A stretch of DNA of 27,055 bases, from positions 1 through 27,055 of the IMG/VR virus record IMGVR_UViG_3300047276_000510; one strand, given 5' to 3'. Every line of letters starts with the position of its first letter. The stretch's first letter is position 1. The notes below the pieces were generated by a model. That model was given only the letters and a program-made list of their open reading frames with translations. It did no database searches and was not told where the DNA came from. Of the stretch, positions 1-8,819 are shown one piece after another. The stretch is from a virus. The translations under genes were made by a program, and so were the position numbers.

Positions 1-555
1 AATTTCTTCTTTAGACAAGTTTTTAACTTTATCCTGAACCTCTTTAATAACTGGGTCCATTGGAGGTATGTTCCTATTAGAAGCAACAGAAAATCCTGCT
101 ATAGTTTTATCAAGAAAATCTCTAGTTGAACTTGGAAGTTTTAAATAATCATCTGATGTTCCTACAGCATCAAATACCTTATTTTCTATTGGACTATATA
201 ACTCTTCATATCTCTTTTTTTGTAATTCTCCACCTTTTTGAAACTGTCCACCCCATGCAGGACTATAATTACGTCCTTTAGTGTTGTATGCCCATCCTTT
301 GAAACCAGGAGGTAAACTTACATCAGAATCATTAGCATTAGGTTTCTTACCATAGTTATCTTGCTTCTTCTGCTTCAACACCAGTCCTCCTTGCTCATAC
401 TTATCTAACCATGCACCACCTTCAGCCTTATAAGGCTCAGCTCCTCCTGCAATAGCACCAAAGAACTTACGTTGCTTCTCAGTGAGAGGATGCCCATGCA
501 CGCTCTTGTCGTGTAGGATTTCCTTAGCTTTTGCAGATGTTAACTTCTTTGCCAT
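1..555 (-). CDS. N-terminus of a probable large virion protein (partial)
   Basis: An open frame of 185 codons starts with ATG at 555 and runs off the left edge with no stop, so only the N-terminal part is visible. Residues 8-38 form a Lys-rich helix, then a HGHPLTEKQRKFFGAIAGG segment. I recognise this type of segment at the N-terminus of large structural or virion-associated proteins of Bacteroidetes phages. It is followed by a Gly/Lys-rich, low-complexity stretch (WLDKYEQGG, then GFKGWAYNTKG). The gene lies one base after the stop of the upstream gene (TAA-A-ATG), so it is probably co-translated with the tail genes. In crAss-like phages the genes after the muzzle often encode large proteins packaged in the virion, so a cargo or peptidase-type virion protein is my inference. 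No catalytic motif is visible in the part seen. Confidence 0.7.
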   Translation of the reverse strand, partial: MAKKLTSAKAKEILHDKSVHGHPLTEKQRKFFGAIAGGAEPYKAEGGAWLDKYEQGGLVLKQKKQDNYGKKPNANDSDVSLPPGFKGWAYNTKGRNYSPAWGGQFQKGGELQKKRYEELYSPIENKVFDAVGTSDDYLKLPSSTRDFLDKTIAGFSVASNRNIPPMDPVIKEVQDKVKNLSKEEI

Positions 556-556
556 T

Positions 557-1423
557 TTACTTGTAAGAGATTTGAGCAGGTGTAGTGATAAATTGGGAAA
601 CTAGATGCACATCAGACTTGTTATCAAGGATGTGTCTCACCTTCATGTCTTTAGCTCTTAGAGGTTCCTTTTTGAAGGATCTCTTGCCATAGTCCATATT
701 AGCTTGGTTCACCACCTTATCCAAAGATAATGATTCACAAGTGGTTAGGAATAGTGGCAGTGACTTACTTTTTACCAGTGACCAGAAGGTGTTATACTGG
801 TAGAAGTTATCACTCTTTGTATATGTAATTGTCTTACTCTCAGTGTTATATAAAGGATATTTCAAATACTCCTTCAGGTTGTTAATAGGTTTAGGTACCA
901 GTTCTAGAATACCAGTGGACTGTTGACCATTGTAAAGGACTGCCTTATTAAACCATTCATTATCCACCTCAATCCTGTCATTATCATTAAACACTCCATA
1001 CCCATTGTTGAAATATTTATACACCTTTGTGTAATCCTTAACACTCTGAAGAATCTCATCGTAGTAAGAATATGCAAAAGGATATTCAATAATGTAAGGC
1101 TCTATGTTTCCATAGAACTTGTTGTAGTTCTCAACATCTGTCAAATGTCTCCACACACAGGAGCTATAAGAAGGAGTGAATATAGCTGTTACCTGTTGAT
1201 TAGGAGTGACAGTAGATATAGGGAAGTTGATAGTCTTTTTGCACTTTCCTAAGGACTCAATAATAATCACTGATGCAGCATCGTCTACAGAATAGCTAAT
1301 GCCATTAATTAACGCACTCAAAGGCACGTTGGTTCCTAAAACATTTCCAAGGTTGTCAGAGATGTTGAAAGGACCACTCCTAGGAGAGGCTTTGGTGATC
1401 TTTATGAATACTGTCTGTGCCAT
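557..1423 (-). CDS. Muzzle-partner structural protein with N-terminal GPFN beta-domain
   Basis: This 288-residue protein has no signal peptide or membrane segment. Residues 4-70 form a compact beta-rich domain with landmarks GPFN (17-20), an L-x-x-G turn near 38-41, and an ESLGKC strand ending in a FPI segment. The same pattern is present in the 84-codon frame at 10249-10503. After residue 85 comes a Tyr/Asn-rich segment (SSCVWRHLTD, then many Y-rich strands) and a basic C-terminal part. It begins 11 bases after the stop of the 1730-codon muzzle-like gene, and its own stop is one base before the next ATG, so it belongs to the same tail operon. The Tyr-rich part has no family I can name. Its position suggests a component of the tail tip or muzzle, which is inference. 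Confidence 0.72.
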   Translation of the reverse strand: MAQTVFIKITKASPRSGPFNISDNLGNVLGTNVPLSALINGISYSVDDAASVIIIESLGKCKKTINFPISTVTPNQQVTAIFTPSYSSCVWRHLTDVENYNKFYGNIEPYIIEYPFAYSYYDEILQSVKDYTKVYKYFNNGYGVFNDNDRIEVDNEWFNKAVLYNGQQSTGILELVPKPINNLKEYLKYPLYNTESKTITYTKSDNFYQYNTFWSLVKSKSLPLFLTTCESLSLDKVVNQANMDYGKRSFKKEPLRAKDMKVRHILDNKSDVHLVSQFITTPAQISYK

Positions 1424-1434
1424 TCAAATAATGT

Positions 1435-4400
1435 TTATAAAGGGGCAGTAGTAGTTGTTGTAGTGGTTCCACAAGTGTTTCCACAATATGTTCCCTTTGT
1501 AATATTCGCAGCTCCACCAAATATCACTATACTGTTCTCCACTACACAAGGAATCACATAAGGAGTGGGGTCTGTAAGGGTTGCATTACCAGTAGTTTCA
1601 TCGCAGTTAAACCATTGAATCTGCACTACAGGATCTGCTACCACTGTATATTCATAACAATCATCACAGCTTGGAGCAATTGTTGTAGTAGTGGTGGTAG
1701 TGCTAGTGGATGTAGTGCTAGTTGTGCTTGTAGTGGTTGTACTGGTACTAGTAGTAGTGGTTGTAGTTATCTCACAAGCCTCTCCCACTAAGGTACAATC
1801 AGGTACAAAGTAGGTGGTAGTTGTTGTTGTGGTGCTACATCCAGATCCAATTAGTGTTACAAACAATCCTTTAGCTGCAGCTTGAATATCATCTCCACAT
1901 ACACACACATATTGTGTAGTTCCACCTGCTATCAGAACGTTAAACTGTGGAACACCATTGCAATCTGTGTAGTCGTATGTTAATGTGTCAGAAGATTGAT
2001 TCTCAACTGAATATGTATTACACTCACACACAAATGCTGTTGTTGTAGTGGTGGTAGTGTTAGGAACGGGATTTGCTACAATAGCCTCAAAGTCTGCACA
2101 GCAATCATTCAGTCCAGAATAGAAGAAGTTGTTCTCAGCTATGTACCAGTTAGGAATGTAGCTATGGAAACTCACCCAGCTCTTTGTGTTCACATTGAAA
2201 GACAAAGTCCAGCTCTTGTTGCAGAAGTATTCAGTATCAGTTAAATATACCTGCTTTCTAATAGTTCCTGTACTATCACAGCAATCAACCTCTTCCTCTA
2301 GATAGAAGTTGAAGTCTGTCTCATCGTACACAATGTTCTTGTGTTTTGGAATATAGTCAAGCTTAGTAATGATGATACGGTCAAACTTACTATCATATAC
2401 ACCATGCAGTCCAAGTCCCTTGAAATGATTATCGATAGGAACATTAGGGAAGTAACGCAAGATTTCAAATGCTAGGTGATCTGTAAAGAACCTGTTCATT
2501 CCAGATCCAAAAGCACTCAAGTCTTGAGCTCCGCTACCTGTAATAAGGAATATTTGTCCACGCTTAGCATCCACACTCACCTGCCCCTGAGGTATCTTAA
2601 GAAGCATTTTGTTCTGAGTTCCTACATATCCTAGATCAGTTTCTGCAAAGTCTACAGGAGGTGAGCTTCTAAATAAGCTATCGTTACCCATATAAGCAGC
2701 CTTAGGATTGCTCGTATCAATTGTAAGAAGCGTGTTATATAACAAGCTCTTGTTCTCAAAACGAGCAAGGATAGCTTTGTTCTGTATACCATCTAAGCTT
2801 ACCAAAGGACCATAGTTCTGTGGGAAGTCAAAATAAGATATAGCTCTGTATATCAACCAGTTATTTCCTCTTGTATCAGCATTTGCATCTTGAGCATCTG
2901 AGTAGATGGCTCTAAAGGGATACACTGTAAAGCACTCTTTCTTCCAGTCGTAAGGAAGGTGAGTGAATGTGTTCTCTCTATTTTGCTTTGAGAAGGTGGT
3001 GTTGTAGTAGTATGTATTGTCGTTTGCAATAGATACATAATCCTCCTGCACCCAGTCATCAGGAATACCTGTGCTAACATGAGGCCAGAAGTCTCCAGCT
3101 CTGTTATCAAATGCCTGACGAAGATCTACATTATAAGAACTCTCACAATAGAAATATGGAATTCCATAAGCAAACAGATACATTTTACCATCATAGTAAG
3201 TTCTACCAGCTGCAGTTTGAGGAGTTTGACTGTTAGGACAATCTAAATTAGTAGCCTTTATAGATATAAAGTTTCTCAACACTGCTGTAGATACACTTGT
3301 ATCTGTAACAATAGAACGAGCTGAATGCCAGTATTGTGGATAGGCTACATTACCAATCTCATCGTAGAAAATGTCACTATCATCAGGAGCATTTACACGA
3401 TTGTCTATGAAGAATGGAAGTTTGGTTTTAAATGCAAACTTGCTAATAAATGTATCACCTCCAAAGAATGTAGCAATTACAGGAGTGGTTACAGGAGTGA
3501 GATCTCTTTGAAACCCTGTATCTACAGTGTCATAAGAGTACATTTGTCCATACTGATTTGGAGCAATGTTCTTAATTGATCCATAGTAAGAGACAACACT
3601 TATATAATCTTCTCTATTAGGAGCATCACATTTATTAGCTCCTGAAAGAGTCATTCTTGAGTTATCTGTTACTAGTCCACTAATGCTTGCTGTATCACTT
3701 GGGAATGGTAAAGGATCTTTTGCTTCATCTGTCTTTAGATAAACAGAACTCTCTCTGTTCCAGTTGTTTACATTCTCATCATCACCTACTCCCTGTACAC
3801 CAGGAATTAAATAAAGCTTGATATCAAGCTCGCGTTGTTTAATTCCAAGTCCATTATCAATTACATTACTGTAGTCGTAACTAGCTATAGAATTGTAAGA
3901 CCAGGCAAAGTTTTGTCTAGTGATACCGTTGATGTAAATAGTAAGATAGGCTTGATAAGCAGCAAACAGAGCAGAAGGGTTATATGGAGACGTGATATTA
4001 GCAACCTGATTAGCACTAGCTAAAGCATCCTCTTGAGCCTGAAGACTCACAAGTCTGTACATAGCGTTCTTCTTCACCTGTACAAAGTGAGCACTACCAG
4101 CACCAAAGATTACATTCTCTAGCTTTAGAATGTTTCCTAAAAAGGGCTGACCAAACGAAGTTTCAGGAGAATTGAATACATGTCTATACTTAGATCCTTC
4201 TTCATCAAACCCGTTGAGATTATCAGGATTACAGTATTCATATCCTACTTGTTGAGTTAACTCAATTTGATAGTTTGCACTACCATAATCGTAGGTAGGA
4301 GATGTCAGAGCAACAAGGTATCTACTAGTTCCACTAGTTAATGTGAATGTTGTTTCTTCAAGAGCTTTTTGAGGACTGTTGCAACAACCATTTGTAGGGT

Positions 4401-6627
4401 TTAGTGCACAGTATTCAGCCCAATCATTATAGCCTGAAGGAGGAGGATTTAATGTTCCTGTTAATGCATTATATCCACATATTGTTGGAACAGCAGGAAC
4501 ATAGTTGAATGTAACAGATGTATCTGTATCAAAAATCTTATAGACGTTATATGTATTAGATATGATGCCTCCTTCAGCACCATCAACAAACTTAGGGGAA
4601 GGAAAATCTAATGCACAAAGAGTGAATGATGTATTTAAAGGAAAATCATCAGTAGTGTTTGGGCCAATTGTACCTGTAGCAAGTTCTCCTGTATAACAAT
4701 CAATATACTCTATTTTACCAGCTTTTGCAGCATAAATGAGAAATTGTCTACATATAGAACTAGTGCTTGTTCTAGCCAACTCAATTGTATAGGCATTACT
4801 TTTTTCTAGAAGGAATGGATCTTTCCTAAGATCGTTATAAGGATAGTTAGGAAAATAATAGTCAGTTCCCTCTCTATTATATTTACCTACGTTTCTAAGA
4901 ATACCCTTAGCTACGATAGACTTATTTGTACTACGGTCACCACGTACAATTTTAAAACCAACAATCTGACGTTTTTGTTCAGTTGTTAGACTGGAGGAGT
5001 TGATAAGTGCTTGCACTTGTGTAACATCAAGTCGTACACCTAATGGAAACACTGCATCTTTTTGCATCACCATGCTATTAGCACCAGTGAATAGAGCAGA
5101 TTCAAATATAGGACTCACTAGAACATCTGGGAACTTATGGTGTCTGATCTTCTGACCAGCTAGATCTCCCCATAACTCTCTATCACAAGGATATTCTTCG
5201 AGAGACTCCCAGTAGGAGAACTGACCATATTGATAAGGTCCTTTATAGTCTGTGTCTGTAGAATATCCTGGAGAGAACCCTGTAACACTAGCTGTGTTGT
5301 ATATCTTCCAGTAAGGGCTAGTTCCAGCAACAGGATCATCAGGTTCACCTATGAAGTCATCATTAGTATTGGATACAGGCCATAAGTCATTCGCAGTGGG
5401 TATTCTACCAGGAATATGGAATCCATCAGTTTGCTTACCGTTCTGAAGGAGGAATACAATCTCAAATGCATACACCTCATCCCTCAGATAACCTCTAAGG
5501 TTGGTGGCGTTTAATTCGTCTGCATAAGTTTCTGTAGCAGGAATACGATATGTTTCCCACTCAAGAGTGATTTGACTTGCAATCTGTTGATAGTTAAGTC
5601 TTTCTGCAGATGTGAGCTGGTCCCAAACTAATACATCACGAACAGCTGTAACATCCTGAGCCACTTCATAATAAGGAAACTTCTCAAAGATATCATCTAC
5701 TGTCAAACGAATATCAGTTTTGCTTTGACCAGTATAAGTGATTACTTGTGAGTCTCCATCAATAAAATAAGTGCCTACCAACTCTACAGAGGTGATACCA
5801 TTTATAGTCTTGATAACAGCTAAGTTAAAATACTTAAATAGTCCTGTAAGGTCCAAATTGCTAACAGTGAGCTCAATGGACTTACCCACTGCATAGTTGA
5901 AATTGATAGTGGTAATGCTTGGGTCAGCAATAGGAGTGGGATTGGTAACTGAGTAGTAAGAAGTATACGGACCACCAACAACATCTGCATATTGAATAGC
6001 AAATTGATAAGTGCCTGCAATAAGATCTCCTCCACTTGTTACGTCTGTAACTTCTAATTGAGGAATCTGGAAGTTGGGCTGTACGCTCAATCCATTGCAA
6101 TCAATCTCATCACTGTAAATAGGATCGCACGCAGGAGTTCCTCCTATAAGAACATAGGGGAGATTCTCAGGATTAAGGTCAATATATCTTCTAGGATTGA
6201 GACCGTCTGTCCAATACACCTCAGTGGTGCAATTGGTAATTCTGTGGACAGACTTATGGATGGGATGATTAATGCTGAAGTTAAGACAAGGAGCATTGAT
6301 ATACTTACGATAAACACAATCGTTGTTATCCATATATCCAATCTCAGAACCTCCATTAACAGGGTCTGTAAGAAAGAACACATGTTTGCTCTTCTCAGGG
6401 ATGAAGTGTTGACCTATCAATACATATCCATCAGGAAATGTAAGACAAAGCTCATTCCCCTGCTCATTCTGATAGTTTACAGAATTAGCATCAAAGTTTT
6501 CTAAAGCAGCGTTTAGTGCATACGTTAGCTGGCCTTTGGGAATCTGTTGAACAGATTGATCCATGTTAAGACCAACGGTAGCATTATTGTATTCCTGCCT
6601 AATATTGCCTTGTTCCTGTTCAGCCAT
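1435..6627 (-). CDS. Muzzle / tail stabilisation-like protein with Thr-linked C-terminal modules
   Basis: This 1730-residue protein is the largest in the window. The N-terminal part (about 10-120) has the pattern I associate with the P22 gp10-like stabilisation (muzzle) proteins of crAss-like phages: an NMDQSVQQIPKGQLTYALNA segment, a nearby Asn-rich strand, then FPDGYVLIGQHFIPEKSKHV. The middle is beta-rich with many Tyr/Asn repeats, compatible with propeller or beta-sandwich folds. The C-terminus from about 1520 is unusual. A Cys-rich module (1534-1597) and a second, more divergent one (1654-1720) are separated and followed by Thr tracts at 1524-1530, 1599-1605, 1621-1649 and 1721-1727. The core probably forms the distal part of a short tail. 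The Thr-linked modules look like add-on surface domains. The gene follows the ring-like gene by 5 bases. Confidence 0.78.
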   Translation of the reverse strand: MAEQEQGNIRQEYNNATVGLNMDQSVQQIPKGQLTYALNAALENFDANSVNYQNEQGNELCLTFPDGYVLIGQHFIPEKSKHVFFLTDPVNGGSEIGYMDNNDCVYRKYINAPCLNFSINHPIHKSVHRITNCTTEVYWTDGLNPRRYIDLNPENLPYVLIGGTPACDPIYSDEIDCNGLSVQPNFQIPQLEVTDVTSGGDLIAGTYQFAIQYADVVGGPYTSYYSVTNPTPIADPSITTINFNYAVGKSIELTVSNLDLTGLFKYFNLAVIKTINGITSVELVGTYFIDGDSQVITYTGQSKTDIRLTVDDIFEKFPYYEVAQDVTAVRDVLVWDQLTSAERLNYQQIASQITLEWETYRIPATETYADELNATNLRGYLRDEVYAFEIVFLLQNGKQTDGFHIPGRIPTANDLWPVSNTNDDFIGEPDDPVAGTSPYWKIYNTASVTGFSPGYSTDTDYKGPYQYGQFSYWESLEEYPCDRELWGDLAGQKIRHHKFPDVLVSPIFESALFTGANSMVMQKDAVFPLGVRLDVTQVQALINSSSLTTEQKRQIVGFKIVRGDRSTNKSIVAKGILRNVGKYNREGTDYYFPNYPYNDLRKDPFLLEKSNAYTIELARTSTSSICRQFLIYAAKAGKIEYIDCYTGELATGTIGPNTTDDFPLNTSFTLCALDFPSPKFVDGAEGGIISNTYNVYKIFDTDTSVTFNYVPAVPTICGYNALTGTLNPPPSGYNDWAEYCALNPTNGCCNSPQKALEETTFTLTSGTSRYLVALTSPTYDYGSANYQIELTQQVGYEYCNPDNLNGFDEEGSKYRHVFNSPETSFGQPFLGNILKLENVIFGAGSAHFVQVKKNAMYRLVSLQAQEDALASANQVANITSPYNPSALFAAYQAYLTIYINGITRQNFAWSYNSIASYDYSNVIDNGLGIKQRELDIKLYLIPGVQGVGDDENVNNWNRESSVYLKTDEAKDPLPFPSDTASISGLVTDNSRMTLSGANKCDAPNREDYISVVSYYGSIKNIAPNQYGQMYSYDTVDTGFQRDLTPVTTPVIATFFGGDTFISKFAFKTKLPFFIDNRVNAPDDSDIFYDEIGNVAYPQYWHSARSIVTDTSVSTAVLRNFISIKATNLDCPNSQTPQTAAGRTYYDGKMYLFAYGIPYFYCESSYNVDLRQAFDNRAGDFWPHVSTGIPDDWVQEDYVSIANDNTYYYNTTFSKQNRENTFTHLPYDWKKECFTVYPFRAIYSDAQDANADTRGNNWLIYRAISYFDFPQNYGPLVSLDGIQNKAILARFENKSLLYNTLLTIDTSNPKAAYMGNDSLFRSSPPVDFAETDLGYVGTQNKMLLKIPQGQVSVDAKRGQIFLITGSGAQDLSAFGSGMNRFFTDHLAFEILRYFPNVPIDNHFKGLGLHGVYDSKFDRIIITKLDYIPKHKNIVYDETDFNFYLEEEVDCCDSTGTIRKQVYLTDTEYFCNKSWTLSFNVNTKSWVSFHSYIPNWYIAENNFFYSGLNDCCADFEAIVANPVPNTTTTTTTAFVCECNTYSVENQSSDTLTYDYTDCNGVPQFNVLIAGGTTQYVCVCGDDIQAAAKGLFVTLIGSGCSTTTTTTTYFVPDCTLVGEACEITTTTTTSTSTTTTSTTSTTSTSTTTTTTTIAPSCDDCYEYTVVADPVVQIQWFNCDETTGNATLTDPTPYVIPCVVENSIVIFGGAANITKGTYCGNTCGTTTTTTTAPL
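1447..2058 (-). repeat. Poly-Thr linkers alternating with Cys-rich modules
   Basis: Four Thr or Thr/Ser tracts lie at 1447-1467, 1681-1767, 1813-1833 and 2038-2058 inside the muzzle-like gene. The tract at 2038-2058 is coded ACT ACC ACC ACT ACA ACA ACA, so it is not a pure trinucleotide repeat. Modules between the tracts share Cys-x-Cys or Cys-x-x-Cys, a Tyr-x-Val strand, a central Cys and a terminal Cys. The short segment at residues 1606-1619 (two Cys) may be a degraded module. The same arrangement recurs at 10516-10794. Confidence 0.85.
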
Positions 6628-6632
6628 TAGTA

Positions 6633-7604
6633 TTAGTTATTACGTCTCCAACCATATCTATTAGTACGGTTAGGTAATTCATACATGTTAAATCTATTCA
6701 AGTCATTCTTGATTCTACGTTGCTTAGTCCAAGCATCTTGCTTCTTGATCTCAATATCAGCCATGATAAACGCTTCATCAGACTGTTGTTTGTAGTACAT
6801 AAGCTTTTGCTGGAGCTGATTGTAGGTCTCGTCATTCACCTGGTTGGTTAGAGTTTCTACCACTTTATATTTGATGAAAGCCTCAACATATTCCCTAATA
6901 CGATAGTTATCAGGAATCAGCTGATTTCCATTAGCATCATAATCTGTAGCATAGAATAACAGGTGCACCACTCCATTACGGAAGTTGGTTACAAACTTGT
7001 TGTCTCTAATATCAAAACTGTCATATCCTGCAGATCCAGGAGTAAACTCACGAAGAGGAGGTGCCTCTTGATAGAACTCCCAATTGCTTGTATAATCTAC
7101 ACCACAGTTCTTTTGTGCAGAGATATTACCAGGCTTGAGTAAATACTCCCTTCTGTATAGAACAGGGGCTTGATTGTTTGTCTTGTACACTGCTTGTACT
7201 AGATTGGGCATACACTTAGGACAGAACTCCTGACCACAGTTTCCTTCTTCACAAGGATTGCCATACACAATTACAGGACTCACCTGAATTGTTGTAGAAC
7301 TAGCAGCCTGAGAATAGAAAGAGTTAGCTTGCTGATAAGGATAACCGTTTACAGCTGTGCATAACCAAGCTTCACGAACAGCAAAGAAGTTGTCTGGGAG
7401 CCTAGCCTCATAGTCACAGATGTGTAGAATTTCTTCAGCAATCACGTACGTGGTTCTACCTAGCTTTCTGAGACACTTGTCTAGATAGGTAGGGAACATC
7501 AGATCATCAACAGCTCCTGTATCAAAATAGCTTTTGAATTCCTCCTTAACGGTGGCATATACAGGCTCTGGGCTGATGAAATTATATTTGTAATAGTATG
7601 ACAT
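6633..7604 (-). CDS. Tail ring / tubular-like structural protein
   Basis: This 323-residue soluble protein has an N-terminal helical part (about 14-70, with EEFKSYFDTGAVDD). A middle Cys-rich insert near 118-132 has a C-x4-C-x4-C-x2-C spacing that might bind a metal. The C-terminus from about 235 is long, Lys/Gln-rich and helical. It lies directly before the muzzle-like gene, the place where crAss-like phages carry the ring protein that connects the tail barrel to the muzzle (related to P22 gp4-type tail proteins). The ATG follows the TAG stop of the upstream HU-like gene with no spacer. Assignment as a ring or tail-tube protein rests on gene order and general architecture, not on a catalytic or diagnostic motif. 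Confidence 0.62.
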   Translation of the reverse strand: MSYYYKYNFISPEPVYATVKEEFKSYFDTGAVDDLMFPTYLDKCLRKLGRTTYVIAEEILHICDYEARLPDNFFAVREAWLCTAVNGYPYQQANSFYSQAASSTTIQVSPVIVYGNPCEEGNCGQEFCPKCMPNLVQAVYKTNNQAPVLYRREYLLKPGNISAQKNCGVDYTSNWEFYQEAPPLREFTPGSAGYDSFDIRDNKFVTNFRNGVVHLLFYATDYDANGNQLIPDNYRIREYVEAFIKYKVVETLTNQVNDETYNQLQQKLMYYKQQSDEAFIMADIEIKKQDAWTKQRRIKNDLNRFNMYELPNRTNRYGWRRNN

Positions 7605-8087
7605 CTATTTTACTTTTTTCCATTCATGATAAACGTGTTGATATTTATCATTGGTTTTTAGGTAGTGAGAGAGTAACCTGGACGTATTTCTGGAAGGTTT
7701 GAAATACCACAGAGAAGATTGTTTAAACCTTGCTGTTTCTTTAAACCAAACCCACCCAAAGAAGAATCCTTCTGTATGAAAGTTGAAGTTGTAGATGCGT
7801 TTACCTTTCTCCTTTGTCTTTTTCCAGTCAATAGGAAGGTTGACAAACTCTTTACCATCTACACCTTTCATCTTTCTACGCTTCTTTTTGTTAATAGAGA
7901 ATTCACCAAATCCAAATGGAAGCTTTGCTCTTTCTCCTGTTTCTAGGATATATTCTTTGAAAGCCTCGTTAAAGGAATATACGATGTTTCTCCACTCATC
8001 AAATGATAGCTTGATAGAGGGGTGTTTCTTGCAGAAATTATTGTAGTTTTCTTTACTAGCGCTACGCCAGTCTATTTTAACTCTCAT
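7605..8087 (-). CDS. HU/IHF-like DNA-binding-fold protein inside the tail cluster
   Basis: This is a basic protein of 160 residues. Residues 29-72 read like the HU/IHF core: a helical stretch (FDEWRNIVYSFNEAF), then GERAKLPFGFGEFSINKKKRR. That segment matches the HU signature in which a conserved P/F-G-F-G-x-F turn leads into the basic beta-arm. It then departs from HU, with an aromatic-rich C-terminal half (IDWKKTKEKGKRIYNFNFHTEG, and a W-x-W-F segment) that HU of about 90 residues lacks. IHF-like proteins are a known feature of crAss-like structural blocks. It could bend DNA during ejection or packaging, or have been recruited as a structural part; the sequence does not decide. It ends in TAG immediately followed by the next ATG. 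Confidence 0.62.
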   Translation of the reverse strand: MRVKIDWRSASKENYNNFCKKHPSIKLSFDEWRNIVYSFNEAFKEYILETGERAKLPFGFGEFSINKKKRRKMKGVDGKEFVNLPIDWKKTKEKGKRIYNFNFHTEGFFFGWVWFKETARFKQSSLWYFKPSRNTSRLLSHYLKTNDKYQHVYHEWKKVK

Positions 8088-8090
8088 GTC

Positions 8091-8819
8091 TTATCTCAAG
8101 TTTGGAGCGTTTGGTGCTTGACCATCAACTCCATCACTTGTGATGTCTGTCTTCAATTTGAAATACGTAGAGAGAAGCTTTTGAGAAGTGAGCTCTAACA
8201 CTTGCTTTTCCAGATATCCTGGAACTGGTGATTCCTTATCTAAAGGATTCATGCAGAGTTGTTCTGTGGTGTACTCAGGAGTTCCACATCCACATTCGGG
8301 ATACATAATCTCATTTGGAACATCTTCCTCAAAGAGAGCAACTAGTCTGATTGCTTTCAGTAGGGGATTGTTCACATAGAGATATCCATTAGAAATCCAG
8401 TAGTATTCTTCCTTCTTGATAATAGGAAGCTTGAGCAAGTTTACGTATCGGTTGATGGTTATTTCCTTAAGTTTCTTTCCCTGTCCACTCATAGCATTAA
8501 TAGAATACACCCCTTGAATTACATACTGATAATTACCTTCTGTAATTCTGGGAAGTTTAAATTTTGTTCTAGCTACAGTGCAAGGATCTGCGTAATCACA
8601 GCATTCAGAAATAGGAACTTCCACCATCTCTAAACAAGGGATGGTGGTAAAAACTGTATCGGTTGCCCATAACTTCCTCAGATTAGTCTCACGCTTTATC
8701 AGGAGGAAGGCATTGTTCCTAATCTCAGACATGACAGCTCTATCCGTGATCAAGTTGTCCGTGGAGAGCAACTTGTGCATAGAGCGTACATCTGAAACTA
8801 GCTTCCTAAAAGTTGACAT
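8091..8819 (-). CDS. Tail/neck ring-like structural protein
   Basis: This 242-residue protein begins with a long helix (residues 1-48, containing RKLVSDVRSMHKLLS), followed by beta-strands and a Cys-containing middle (CLEMVEVPISECCDYADPC near 62-80). A C-terminal helix (VPGYLEKQVLELTSQKLLST) ends in a flexible Asp/Pro/Asn tail. This helix-sandwich-helix organisation resembles phage adaptor or ring proteins, and the position between the phosphoesterase and the HU-like/ring genes supports a role in the head-to-tail connection. The start overlaps the stop of the phosphoesterase gene by one base (TAATG), which suggests translational coupling. No enzyme motif is present. The general structural call is fairly secure and the precise ring position is inference. 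Confidence 0.58.
   Translation of the reverse strand: MSTFRKLVSDVRSMHKLLSTDNLITDRAVMSEIRNNAFLLIKRETNLRKLWATDTVFTTIPCLEMVEVPISECCDYADPCTVARTKFKLPRITEGNYQYVIQGVYSINAMSGQGKKLKEITINRYVNLLKLPIIKKEEYYWISNGYLYVNNPLLKAIRLVALFEEDVPNEIMYPECGCGTPEYTTEQLCMNPLDKESPVPGYLEKQVLELTSQKLLSTYFKLKTDITSDGVDGQAPNAPNLR

Noticed and set aside
6058-6504. 148-codon plus-strand frame inside the muzzle-like gene
   Set aside because: Antisense to the well-supported N-terminal part of that gene, with no recognisable domain.
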